In this document: piece after piece, positions 24,707 to 31,284 of the stretch
Numbering within the stretch: the first letter of the stretch is position 1
How the letters are laid out: each line of letters starts with the position of its first letter
Assembly: GCA_034435035.1 (NCBI GenBank)
Contig: DAOTXW010000039.1
Span: 1-33,438 of the forward strand
Direction: 5' to 3'
DNA: 33,438 nt
Source of the DNA: JAHEME01 sp034435035
GTDB lineage: Bacteria; Chloroflexota; Anaerolineae; Aggregatilineales; UBA3940
Made by a program: the position numbers and the translations under genes
The notes under the pieces: model-generated
Databases searched by the model: none
What the model was told of the DNA's origin: nothing
The model's input: the letters and a program-made list of their open reading frames with translations, nothing else

Positions 24707-26404
24707 TCAGGCGGCGGACCCACTGGCGGTGGCCTCGTGAGAGGCGACGTTCGCCCGGTAATGATCGGCCGCCAGGATGGCCTCATAGGCGCTCCAGAAC
24801 ACGCGGTCCTCGCCCAGGTGCGCGATCAGCCCGGCCCGCTCCAGGTAGGAACGCACTGGCTCATTCAGGCCGCTCAGGTAGATGCGCCGCCCGCTGGTTT
24901 CCAGTGTTTCGGTCAGCCGTTCCAGCGCCTGGATGCCGGTGGTATCGATCAGCGGCACCGCCCGCAGGCTCAGGATGATGTCCTGCATCTCGCTTAGCCC
25001 TTCCATAGCGCTGTTGAAGGTATTGACCGTGCCGAAAAACAGCGGACCGGTGAGGTAAGCGACCACGATGCGGTCGGCATCGTACTGCATGGCGTAGCCT
25101 TCCCGGCGCATCGTCTCCACCGAGACCGGTTTCAGGATGACTTTCGCCCGGCTGATCTGCAGCACAAAGATCAGGGCCGATAAGCCCACGCCGATGATGA
25201 TCGCCTGCGTCAGATCGAGTGCCACCGTGGCTGCCAGCGTGGCCAGGAAGGTCAGGATGGCGCTCTTGAAGCGCCGGTGAACAAAAATACTGGCGATCTC
25301 CGCCCATTCGTTCATGCGCCAGGCGGTCACCATCAGCACACCGGCCAGCGCCGCCAGCGGCACATGTGCCAGGATCGGGGCCAGCGCCAGCGCCGCCAGC
25401 AGCAGGGCTGCCGCATGCACCAGGCTGGCCAGCCGCGTGCGGGCGCCGCTCTTGATGGCCACGCTGGTGCGGGCGATGGCCGCCGTGGCCGGCACGCCGC
25501 CGAAGAACGGGATCACGATATTGCCCAGCCCCTGCGCGATCAGCTCCTGGCGGGCGTCCAGCTTCCGGCGCGTCATGCGCCCGGCCACCGCCCCGCACAG
25601 CAGGCTCTCGATGGCCCCCAGCGCAGCGATGGACAGCGCCGGCACCAGCAGCTCGCCGACGTTGGCCAGCTCCGACACCAGCTGAGAGGGCAGCAGCCGA
25701 TCGTCCAGCAGGATAGTCTGCGGGATGCTGCCGATCACCGGCACCGGCAGGTCGAGCAGCCAGGTCACCGCCGTGGCCGCGATCAGCCCCAGCAGCGAGG
25801 CCGGGAAGCGGGCGTTCCACGCCTTCGGCCAGAGGGCCATCAGCGCGATCACCGCCAGCCCGATGCCCAGCGCGGCCAGGTTCGGCGTGTAGTCGAAGCG
25901 CAGCATGTGGCCCAGCTTGAGCAGCGCGTTCTCCGCGCCGGCCGTCTGCACACCCAGCAGGTTGTCGATCTGGCCGATGGCGATGATCACCGCAATGCCG
26001 CTGGTGAAGCCGGCGATGACGGTGGTGGGCAGCACGTTGACGATCTGGCCCAGGTTCAAGAGGCCCATCAGCAGGATGATGATCCCGGCCATCAACCCGG
26101 CCATCCATACGCCGCTCAGCCCATAGCGGCTGGCCAGCACGATCAGCACCGCCGACATGGCCCCGGTAGGCCCGGAGATCTGGTAGCCCGCGCCGCCCAG
26201 CCCGCCGATCAGCAGCCCGGCCAGGATAGCCGTCACCAGCCCGGCGGCGGCGCTGGCCCCGGAGGCCACGCCAAAGGCCAGCGCCAGCGGCAGAGCCACC
26301 GCCGCAACAGTCAGCCCGGCCAGCAGATCATTCCGGAATCCCTCCAGCGTGTACCCCCGGAACTCGTCCCGCCAGATATCCAGCACCGGCAGCCGTCCAG
26401 CCAT
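24707..26404 (-). CDS. SulP-family anion transporter with C-terminal STAS domain
   Basis: The protein has 565 residues from the ATG at 26402-26404 with GGAGG 8 nt upstream. A GTG at 26447-26449, overlapping the upstream stop as GTGA, would give 580 residues and cannot be excluded. The N-terminal 410 residues have 10-14 TM helices with LLAGLTVAAVALPLALAFGVASG, the SulP phrase ISGPTGAMSAVLIVL, and FFGGVPATAAIARTSVAIKSGARTRLASLVH. Residues about 430-540 are a STAS domain (IVVAYLTGPLFFGTVNTF, VPLIDTTGIQALERL). It imports sulphate, bicarbonate or a similar anion; the ion cannot be told from sequence. Confidence 0.9.
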   Translation of the reverse strand: MAGRLPVLDIWRDEFRGYTLEGFRNDLLAGLTVAAVALPLALAFGVASGASAAAGLVTAILAGLLIGGLGGAGYQISGPTGAMSAVLIVLASRYGLSGVWMAGLMAGIIILLMGLLNLGQIVNVLPTTVIAGFTSGIAVIIAIGQIDNLLGVQTAGAENALLKLGHMLRFDYTPNLAALGIGLAVIALMALWPKAWNARFPASLLGLIAATAVTWLLDLPVPVIGSIPQTILLDDRLLPSQLVSELANVGELLVPALSIAALGAIESLLCGAVAGRMTRRKLDARQELIAQGLGNIVIPFFGGVPATAAIARTSVAIKSGARTRLASLVHAAALLLAALALAPILAHVPLAALAGVLMVTAWRMNEWAEIASIFVHRRFKSAILTFLATLAATVALDLTQAIIIGVGLSALIFVLQISRAKVILKPVSVETMRREGYAMQYDADRIVVAYLTGPLFFGTVNTFNSAMEGLSEMQDIILSLRAVPLIDTTGIQALERLTETLETSGRRIYLSGLNEPVRSYLERAGLIAHLGEDRVFWSAYEAILAADHYRANVASHEATASGSAA

Positions 26405-26445
26405 CGACCATCCTCCTCCCTGTGCGTAGATTGACGCGCCGGCGC

Positions 26446-27219
26446 TCACTCCCCGCCCAGGCCGGCGCAGGCTCCGGGCAGCGCCAGCCCCGCCCAGAGC
26501 GCATACATTTTCCCCGAAGGATGCAGGCCGTCCGCTGCCAGCAGCGATGGGTCCCCGGCGGCCTGCCGCGAGATCGGTGTGATATCAATGAACCGGGCCG
26601 TGCGCCGGAGCGTCACCTCGCGGGCCTGCGCATTATAGGCGTCGATGCCGGCGGCGATCTGCCCGCGATCCTCGCTCTCGGCGAAGGGAGTGGCGCCCCA
26701 ATCCGGGATCGACAGCACCAGCACGCGGCCCGGATCGCCGCCCGCCAGCGCCACCGCCCGCTCCAGCAGCCCGGCGAACTCCGGGCGAAAGGTCGCCGCC
26801 GGGCGGCCCCGGTACTGGTTGTTGACCCCGATCAGCAGCGTCACCAGATCATACGGCCCCTGAGGGTCGGCGGCGGCCAGCGCATCGGCCAGGTCGCCGC
26901 TCGTCCAGCCCGTGCGGGCGATGATCTCCGGCTCGGCCACCGGGACGCCCTCCGCCCGCAGCAGGCCGGCCAGCTGGGCGGGCCAGCGGTCAGCCGCCGG
27001 CACGCCCTGCCCGATGGTGTACGAATCACCCAGCGCCAGCAGCCGGATCGACTCCGTCCGCTCGATCCGGCAGCCGGGAGCCGGCGAAGCCGTCGGGGGC
27101 GGCGCGGCAGCCGCCCGGCAGCCCACCAGCAGGCCGAGCAGCACAGCACCCGCCCCGGCGCGGCGGATCGCCCAACCGGCGCCGGCTGACGGTGAGGAGG
27201 TTGATTGCCAGATCGGCAT
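26446..27219 (-). CDS. SGNH/GDSL-family hydrolase lipoprotein
   Basis: The 257-residue product has a lipobox LLVGC (Cys34) after a hydrophobic stretch, so it is probably anchored on the outside of the membrane. SGNH blocks: GDSYTIG with catalytic S66, a Gly in block II (GWTSGD), GVNNQYRG with the Asn, and DGLHPSG with catalytic Asp and His. By family it is an esterase, acyl hydrolase or deacetylase acting on lipids or cell-wall polysaccharide. No clear SD precedes the ATG at 27217-27219. It lies between the DUF6958-like gene (30 nt gap) and the SulP gene. Confidence 0.87.
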   Translation of the reverse strand: MPIWQSTSSPSAGAGWAIRRAGAGAVLLGLLVGCRAAAAPPPTASPAPGCRIERTESIRLLALGDSYTIGQGVPAADRWPAQLAGLLRAEGVPVAEPEIIARTGWTSGDLADALAAADPQGPYDLVTLLIGVNNQYRGRPAATFRPEFAGLLERAVALAGGDPGRVLVLSIPDWGATPFAESEDRGQIAAGIDAYNAQAREVTLRRTARFIDITPISRQAAGDPSLLAADGLHPSGKMYALWAGLALPGACAGLGGE

Positions 27220-27249
27220 AAAGGATCGGGCGCAGGGGGCTGGCGCCCC

Positions 27250-27537
27250 TCATCCGGCCAGCCGGATCCCCTGGGGCCTGCTTCCCGGCACGCGGGCCAG
27301 CAGGCCGCGGGCCTCCATATCCAGCTTGACGGTCATCATGTACCACGTGATGGAGCCTTCGAACCTGCCGGCCAGCGCCGCCTCCAGCGCGGCCTGCAGC
27401 TCCCTGAGCGTCAGCGCGTCCCCGCCGGCCAGCGCCGCCTCGATGGCGGCCCGCATGGCGTCGTACCGGTGCCTTTCGATCTTGACCCCGACTTTGTCGG
27501 AGTTGGGGTGCAGGGTCTGGATCTTCTCGTCGCTCAT
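27250..27537 (-). CDS. Small DUF6958-like protein
   Basis: The 95-residue protein starts at the ATG at 27535-27537 with AGGAGGAAA upstream. The sequence KIQTLHPNSDKVGVKIERHRYDAMRAAIEAALAGGDALTLREL, followed by SITWYMMTVKLDMEARGLL, matches my memory of the DUF6958 family, a small winged-helix-like fold. It has no catalytic residues and could bind DNA or protein. It is the first gene of a unit with the SGNH lipoprotein and SulP genes. Confidence 0.7.
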   Translation of the reverse strand: MSDEKIQTLHPNSDKVGVKIERHRYDAMRAAIEAALAGGDALTLRELQAALEAALAGRFEGSITWYMMTVKLDMEARGLLARVPGSRPQGIRLAG

Positions 27538-27603
27538 CGGTCGTTTCCTCCTGTGGCGCGGACCAGTATGCCCGGATCGACAGGTGGACGCAACCCGGCC
27601 CGA

Positions 27604-27632
27604 TTGCGCGCGCCGAACCGGCGTGCTAGCAT
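27604..27632 (+). promoter_or_regulatory. Candidate promoter of the methyltransferase gene
   Basis: TTGCGC (27604-27609) and TAGCAT (27627-27632) are separated by 17 bp, about 33 nt before the ATG at 27666. Each box matches the consensus only moderately. Confidence 0.4.
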
Positions 27633-27665
27633 CTGAGGCAGATTGCGCCGGAGGAGTTCATCCCT

Positions 27666-28319
27666 ATGAGCGGCTGCTGCAACCCGACCCAGTGCCAGGG
27701 CATCGAGCAGACCTTCAATCCGCGTCTGGTGCGCCGCGATCTGGAGAACTACCGCCGGCGCGGCCCCGACACGACCACCCGCGCCCTGCTGGAGGCCATC
27801 GCGGCGCAGGGGGAGGTCGCCGGGGCGCTGGTGCTGGACATCGGCGGCGGGGTGGGAGCGATCCAGCACGCGCTGCTGGCCGACGGGGCAGCGCGGGCCG
27901 TCAGCGTCGATGCGTCAGCGGCCTACCTGGCCGCCGCCCGTGAGGAAGCCGAAAGGCGCGGCCACGCCGACCGGCTCACGCAGGTTCACGGGAACTTCGT
28001 GACCGCTGCGCCGGGCCTGGAGGACGCGGACATCGTGACGCTGGACCGGGTGATCTGCTGTTATGACGACATGCCCGCGCTGGTCAGCACTTCGGCGGCC
28101 AGAGCGCGGCGGCTGTATGGCGCGGTCTACCCCCGCGACACGGCCCTGCTGCGGGCGGTGATGGCCCTCCAGCATGCCATCGCCCGGCTGACGGGCTGGA
28201 AGATGCAGTTCTTCGCCCACCGCACCGCGCAGGTCGATGCGCTGGTGCAGAGCCTCGGCCTGCGCCCGGTGTTCTACCGCCGGATGGGCTTCTGGCAGGT
28301 GGTGCTGTACGCCCGCTGA
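27666..28319 (+). CDS. SAM-dependent class I methyltransferase
   Basis: The 217-residue plus-strand protein has GGAGGAG 8 nt before the ATG. It begins with a Cys cluster (SGCCNPTQCQGIEQTF), then motif I VLDIGGGVGAIQHALL (about residues 56-71), the acidic ribose-binding position in VSVDAS, and a motif IV-like stretch DIVTLDRVICCYDDM. The tail (QSLGLRPVFYRRMGFWQVVLYAR) resembles magnesium-protoporphyrin O-methyltransferase-like proteins, but no other porphyrin gene lies nearby. The substrate is unknown; the Cys cluster could bind a metal. Confidence 0.82.
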   Translation: MSGCCNPTQCQGIEQTFNPRLVRRDLENYRRRGPDTTTRALLEAIAAQGEVAGALVLDIGGGVGAIQHALLADGAARAVSVDASAAYLAAAREEAERRGHADRLTQVHGNFVTAAPGLEDADIVTLDRVICCYDDMPALVSTSAARARRLYGAVYPRDTALLRAVMALQHAIARLTGWKMQFFAHRTAQVDALVQSLGLRPVFYRRMGFWQVVLYAR

Positions 28320-28370
28320 GAGGACGCCCGGACGCCCCCTGCCGGATTATAGAGGGACCGCCCCCACCCC

Positions 28371-28406
28371 ATCCTCTCTGCCCTGCGGGGATGAAACGCA
28401 GCAGAG
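28371..28406 (+). terminator. Possible terminator after the methyltransferase gene
   Basis: CTCTG and GCAG near 28375 and 28395-28403 can form a bulged hairpin. There is no T-run, and it lies between a gene end (28319) and the next promoter (28454), as a terminator would. Confidence 0.25.
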
Positions 28407-28453
28407 GGAGGGGCACTCCGCTGCCGCCTCGGACGCTGTCTGAAAAACCCGGC

Positions 28454-28482
28454 TTGACACGCGCCGCATTCGCCCCTTTAAT
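28454..28482 (+). promoter_or_regulatory. Sigma-70 promoter of the CNB-domain gene
   Basis: TTGACA (28454-28459) and TTTAAT (28477-28482) are spaced by exactly 17 bp, 48 nt before the ATG at 28531. Predicted start of transcription is near 28489. Confidence 0.72.
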
Positions 28483-28530
28483 GGGCCTGCAGTGGCGTCA
28501 GGCCACAATCCGGCAGCAAAGGACATGATG

Positions 28531-29778
28531 ATGAGCACGAACCCGGCGCCCCCTCCCGATATCGAACAGCTCAAGCAGGCCCTGCAGAAAGCGCCCATCC
28601 TGCGCGCCCTGATGGAGGTCGCACCGGAGGTCGTCCAGACGGCTCTACGCAGCGAGTTTTACAAAAGCAACACCGTGCTGTTCCGGGAGGGCGAGCCGGC
28701 GGATCGCGTCTTTGCCATCTGGAGCGGACGGCTGCGCGTCCAGCATGACATCGGCATCGATCAGCCGCTGGTGCTGCGCGACTGCTTCCCCGGCGACGTG
28801 GTGGGTGAGATCAGCCTGCTGGATAACCAGCCTCGCTCCGCTACCGTGCTGGTGGTCGAGGATTCGCGGCTGATCAGCCTCTCCCGCGAGGATTTCCAGC
28901 GCATCATCGCCAGCAAGCCGGAAGTCACCTTCGACCTGCTGCGGGCGCTGGGCCACCGGCTGCGTTCTTCCAGCGACCTGCTGGTTGCCACTTCGCGCTC
29001 GGTGGAGATGATCGCCCACCGCATCGGCATCGCCCACCCCGCCGGGATGGCCGGCGGCCCGTCCGCGCCGACAGGCACCGATGCGCTGTGGAGCGGCATC
29101 TCCGACCTGCTGGGCGAATTTGCCGAGTCGGCGGGGACGATCGCCACGGCGGCGGGCCAGATCCGGGAGCATCTGCCGGAGCATGCCCTGGACGACACCG
29201 GGCTCGACCTGCTCGATGTGCTGAGCGCCAACCCGGCTTACCTGCAGCGCCTGCTGGAGCGGGCGCGCGACCTGGCGGCGCTGCTCAGCGGGCCGGTCAG
29301 CCTGCAGCGCAGCGCGGTGATGGTGGCCGGGATGATCGATATGCTCGCCTCCCGGCTCAACCCCATGGCCCGCACGCGGGATGTAATCTTCGACCTGAAG
29401 GTGGCGCACAACCTGCCGATGGTCATGGGCGACGGCGACCTGCTGCGGATGGCGCTGTGGTACCTGATGGAGTTCCAGATGTGGCGCGCCCCGGCCGGCG
29501 GGACGATCAAGGTGGTGGTCGATCACCGCTTCGAGCGCGAGGTGCACGCGACTATCATCGAGCCGCTGGCCGACCCGCTGAGCCGCGAGCAGCTGGCGGC
29601 GCTGTTCGAGCCGTTCGCCGCCCCGCTGAGCGAGGATTCGCTGTGGACGGGGCTGGAGCTGGCGGCCAGCCGCGCCGCGCTGCGGGCGCATCACGGCGAC
29701 GTGGCGGCGGCGGTCGGCGAGGACGGGCGCGGGCTGATCTTCTCGGTCACCGTGCCCACCAGCGGGTCAGGCGGCTGA
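28531..29778 (+). CDS. Cyclic-nucleotide-binding protein with degenerate histidine-kinase ATPase domain
   Basis: I choose the third ATG of a run (28531) because AAAGGA lies 8 nt upstream; this gives 415 residues. Residues about 35-150 form a CNB/CRP-type domain (TVLFREGEPADRVFAIWSGRLRV, then FPGDVVGEISLLDNQPRSATVLV with the phosphate-binding-cassette pattern). About residues 160-280 are helical. The C-terminal 130 residues look like a HATPase_c relic: GDGDLLRMALWYLM where the N-box Asn is missing, no DxGxG, LFEPFA, and GLELAASRAALRAHHG in place of GLGLA. No clear phospho-acceptor His is seen. It may be a cyclic-nucleotide-sensing pseudokinase. It lacks a CRP helix-turn-helix. Confidence 0.8.
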   Translation: MSTNPAPPPDIEQLKQALQKAPILRALMEVAPEVVQTALRSEFYKSNTVLFREGEPADRVFAIWSGRLRVQHDIGIDQPLVLRDCFPGDVVGEISLLDNQPRSATVLVVEDSRLISLSREDFQRIIASKPEVTFDLLRALGHRLRSSSDLLVATSRSVEMIAHRIGIAHPAGMAGGPSAPTGTDALWSGISDLLGEFAESAGTIATAAGQIREHLPEHALDDTGLDLLDVLSANPAYLQRLLERARDLAALLSGPVSLQRSAVMVAGMIDMLASRLNPMARTRDVIFDLKVAHNLPMVMGDGDLLRMALWYLMEFQMWRAPAGGTIKVVVDHRFEREVHATIIEPLADPLSREQLAALFEPFAAPLSEDSLWTGLELAASRAALRAHHGDVAAAVGEDGRGLIFSVTVPTSGSGG

Positions 29779-29790
29779 TCCGGCGCTTCT

Positions 29791-29868
29791 GCCGGCGCGC
29801 GGCGGCTGGGGGGGCGGCTCATCGACGGGCCGCCCCGGCGCTTCAGCGCCGGCTGGCGTGCAGGACGG
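29791..29868. repeat. Direct repeat copy 1 (overlaps 3' end of DUF2283 gene)
   Basis: A 34-nt block (29791-29824) and a block ending in GGCTGGCGTGCAGG are also found at 30394-30441. Copy 1 has about 27 extra nt between the blocks, including the perfect hairpin CCGGCGCT-TC-AGCGCCGG. It lies 603 bp from copy 2. Confidence 0.8.
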
Positions 29869-30070
29869 TGTAGCCGATCACCTGATCGTCTTTGTAGCGA
29901 ACGATGACATCCTCGTCGGTCAGTTCGCTATCATCAGCCGCCACGCCCTTCCTGAAATTGATGTACAGCACATCGGCGTCGGCATCGTAGGAAAATGACA
30001 CACTCTGCTGCGGATGTCGCTTGATGAGGTCCATGACCTGCAGATAGTCCCCCAGATCGGCTATGGCCAT
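29843..30070 (-). CDS. DUF2283-family small protein
   Basis: The 75-residue protein has the DUF2283 pattern: VSFSYDADADVLYINFRKG, then ELTDEDVIVRYKDDQVIGYTVLHAS. Family members are short, of unknown biochemistry, and often lie beside toxin-like genes. The ATG at 30068-30070 overlaps the end of the upstream gene by 10 nt, so the two are translationally coupled as in a toxin-antitoxin pair. The last eight codons lie inside a direct repeat (copy 1). Confidence 0.8.
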   Translation of the reverse strand: MAIADLGDYLQVMDLIKRHPQQSVSFSYDADADVLYINFRKGVAADDSELTDEDVIVRYKDDQVIGYTVLHASRR

Positions 30071-30358
30071 AGCTGCTCTCTCCTCTCAAACCAGCGGGCG
30101 CGTCGGGTGACAAAGGCGGTCACAATGAACCCGTCTGCTGCGATTTCCCGGTAAACCGCCGCCAGCCACCTCCCTTCCGCAACTTCACGCACCGCTATCA
30201 GCTCGCCGTGGCTTCCCTGCGCAATCCGTTGGGGATCAGCCACCGTCTCCAGCACCGCGGCCTGGAGTGCCTCCATCTCGGGGTGTTCCTCAATGATATG
30301 CGCCCAGCGCTCGTCCGTCAGGGCGTATGGTCACTCCGCGCTTCGAGACAGCGATCAT
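30061..30358 (-). pseudogene. Frameshifted toxin-like gene upstream of DUF2283
   Basis: The intact part is a 71-residue frame (30061-30276: MEALQAAVLETVADP, LIAVREVAEGRWLAAVYRE, DGFIVTAFVTRRARWFERREQLWP). Its frame extends upstream to give LTDERWAHIIEEHPEM but hits a TGA at once with no start. One base too many in the CCC (GGG on plus, 30321-30323) shifts it: removing it joins MIAVSKRGVTIR from an ATG at 30356-30358, preceded by GAGGGGAG, to LTDERWAHII. The total of 298 nt is 3x99+1. The joined 98-residue protein resembles small proteins (ERWxHI...HPEM...VVYRE...DGFI.TAF.TRR) of the BECR-like nuclease/toxin kind, my tentative reading. Either a true mutation or a sequencing error. Confidence 0.72.
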
Positions 30359-30393
30359 GGCTCCCCTCGCACACAGCGCCCGACACGATCGCC

Positions 30394-30441
30394 GCCGGCG
30401 CGCGGCGGCTGGGGGGGCGGCTCATCGGCTGGCGTGCAGGG
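30394..30441. repeat. Direct repeat copy 2, relic of a DUF2283 gene end
   Basis: Read on the minus strand this gives CCTGCACGCCAGCCG then ATGAGCC..., i.e. the codons LHASR and a stop, matching the DUF2283 gene end with about 27 nt missing. The 34-nt block 30394-30427 is identical to 29791-29824. It lies between the HIT gene end and the frameshifted gene. Confidence 0.8.
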
Positions 30442-30471
30442 CGGCCTGCCCCCTTACTGCCGGCGCTGCGC

Positions 30472-30900
30472 TCACAGCCGCAGCCGGATCGCGGCGGCAG
30501 CGGCGTCCAGCTCCTCGCGGGGCGGCTGGCGCCCGTAGTCGGGGCCGAAGTGCAGCCCGAACGAATCCCCGGCGAAGCGCGGGATGATATGCAGGTGGGC
30601 ATGCCCCACCTCCTGCCCGGCGGCCTTCCCGTCGGCCATCAGCAGGTTGATGCCCTCGCAGCGCAGGCCGCTGGCGCGCAGCGCCGCGCCGATCTGCTGG
30701 CCGACGGCGAACAGCCGCGCGATCTCATCGGTGCGCATCTCGGACAGTTCATTCGCGTGCAGAGTGGGCACCACCAGCACATGTCCGGGATTCACCGGGC
30801 GGGTGTCCATAAAGGCAATGACAGTATCATCACGCCAGATCACGCTGGCCGGCGCTTCCCCGGCAATGATGCGGCAGAAAATACACGAATTGGAATTCAT
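30472..30900 (-). CDS. HIT-family hydrolase
   Basis: The 142-residue protein starts at the ATG at 30898-30900 (MNSNSCIFC) with GAGGAG upstream. It has the HIT motif HAHLHI (H100, H102, H104) and the N-terminal SCIFCRIIAGEAPASVIWRDD typical of the Hint/HinT-like branch, whose CxxC often binds zinc. DTRPVNPGHVLVVP is also typical. It hydrolyses nucleoside phosphoramidates or dinucleotide polyphosphates in the cytoplasm. A small hairpin CCCACC-tct-GGTGGG lies just upstream of its SD. Confidence 0.92.
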   Translation of the reverse strand: MNSNSCIFCRIIAGEAPASVIWRDDTVIAFMDTRPVNPGHVLVVPTLHANELSEMRTDEIARLFAVGQQIGAALRASGLRCEGINLLMADGKAAGQEVGHAHLHIIPRFAGDSFGLHFGPDYGRQPPREELDAAAAAIRLRL

Positions 30901-30943
30901 ACGCTCCTCTGATCCCACCTCTGGTGGGTGATCTGCATGGGGC

Positions 30944-31129
30944 CTACCTGCCCGGCGGTATGCTCCAGCGCGTGAATGACCGCGCAGGGGACGCTGAAGG
31001 TGCGCCTGGCGTGGCGGGCGACGGGCGCTGCGCTCCGGCGACGTGCACTGCCAGCCCGTCCAGCACTCGGTTCATCTCCGCGTGCAGCCCGGTCAGATGG
31101 CTGATGACTTCGGCGAACCGGGCCTCCAT
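30944..31129 (-). CDS. Doubtful small ORF, 61 residues
   Basis: From the ATG at 31127-31129 the frame gives MEARFAEVISHLTGLHAEMNRVLDGLAVHVAGAQ, a possible short amphipathic helix, then a low-complexity Pro/Ser/Ala tail. The first half looks protein-like but the SD is weak and no family is recognised. The stretch from 30901 to 31284 otherwise holds only a terminator hairpin. Confidence 0.3.
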   Translation of the reverse strand: MEARFAEVISHLTGLHAEMNRVLDGLAVHVAGAQRPSPATPGAPSASPARSFTRWSIPPGR

Positions 31130-31223
31130 AACGCCTGCCTGCCCTTTCGGTCGGGAACCAGCGGCCGGGGCCGCCCGGCTATGATACCGCGAGCGGGCGC
31201 GCCGGGGTAGTCGCCGCGCAGCG

Positions 31224-31253
31224 CGAAGCCCCCGACTTGCGCCGGGGGCTTCG
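31224..31253 (-). terminator. Hairpin after the secreted Cys-repeat protein gene
   Basis: CGAAGCCCCC and GGGGGCTTCG form a perfect 10-bp stem with a 10-nt loop, about 31 nt downstream of the TAG at 31285-31287 on the minus strand. No T-run follows. Confidence 0.6.
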
Positions 31254-31284
31254 ATGCGAGAGCCTTCGTCAGGCAGCCGCGGCG

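Noticed and set aside
24620..24997. 125-residue plus-strand ORF before the SulP gene end
   Set aside because: It is a shadow of the SulP STAS domain region and has no SD or family match.
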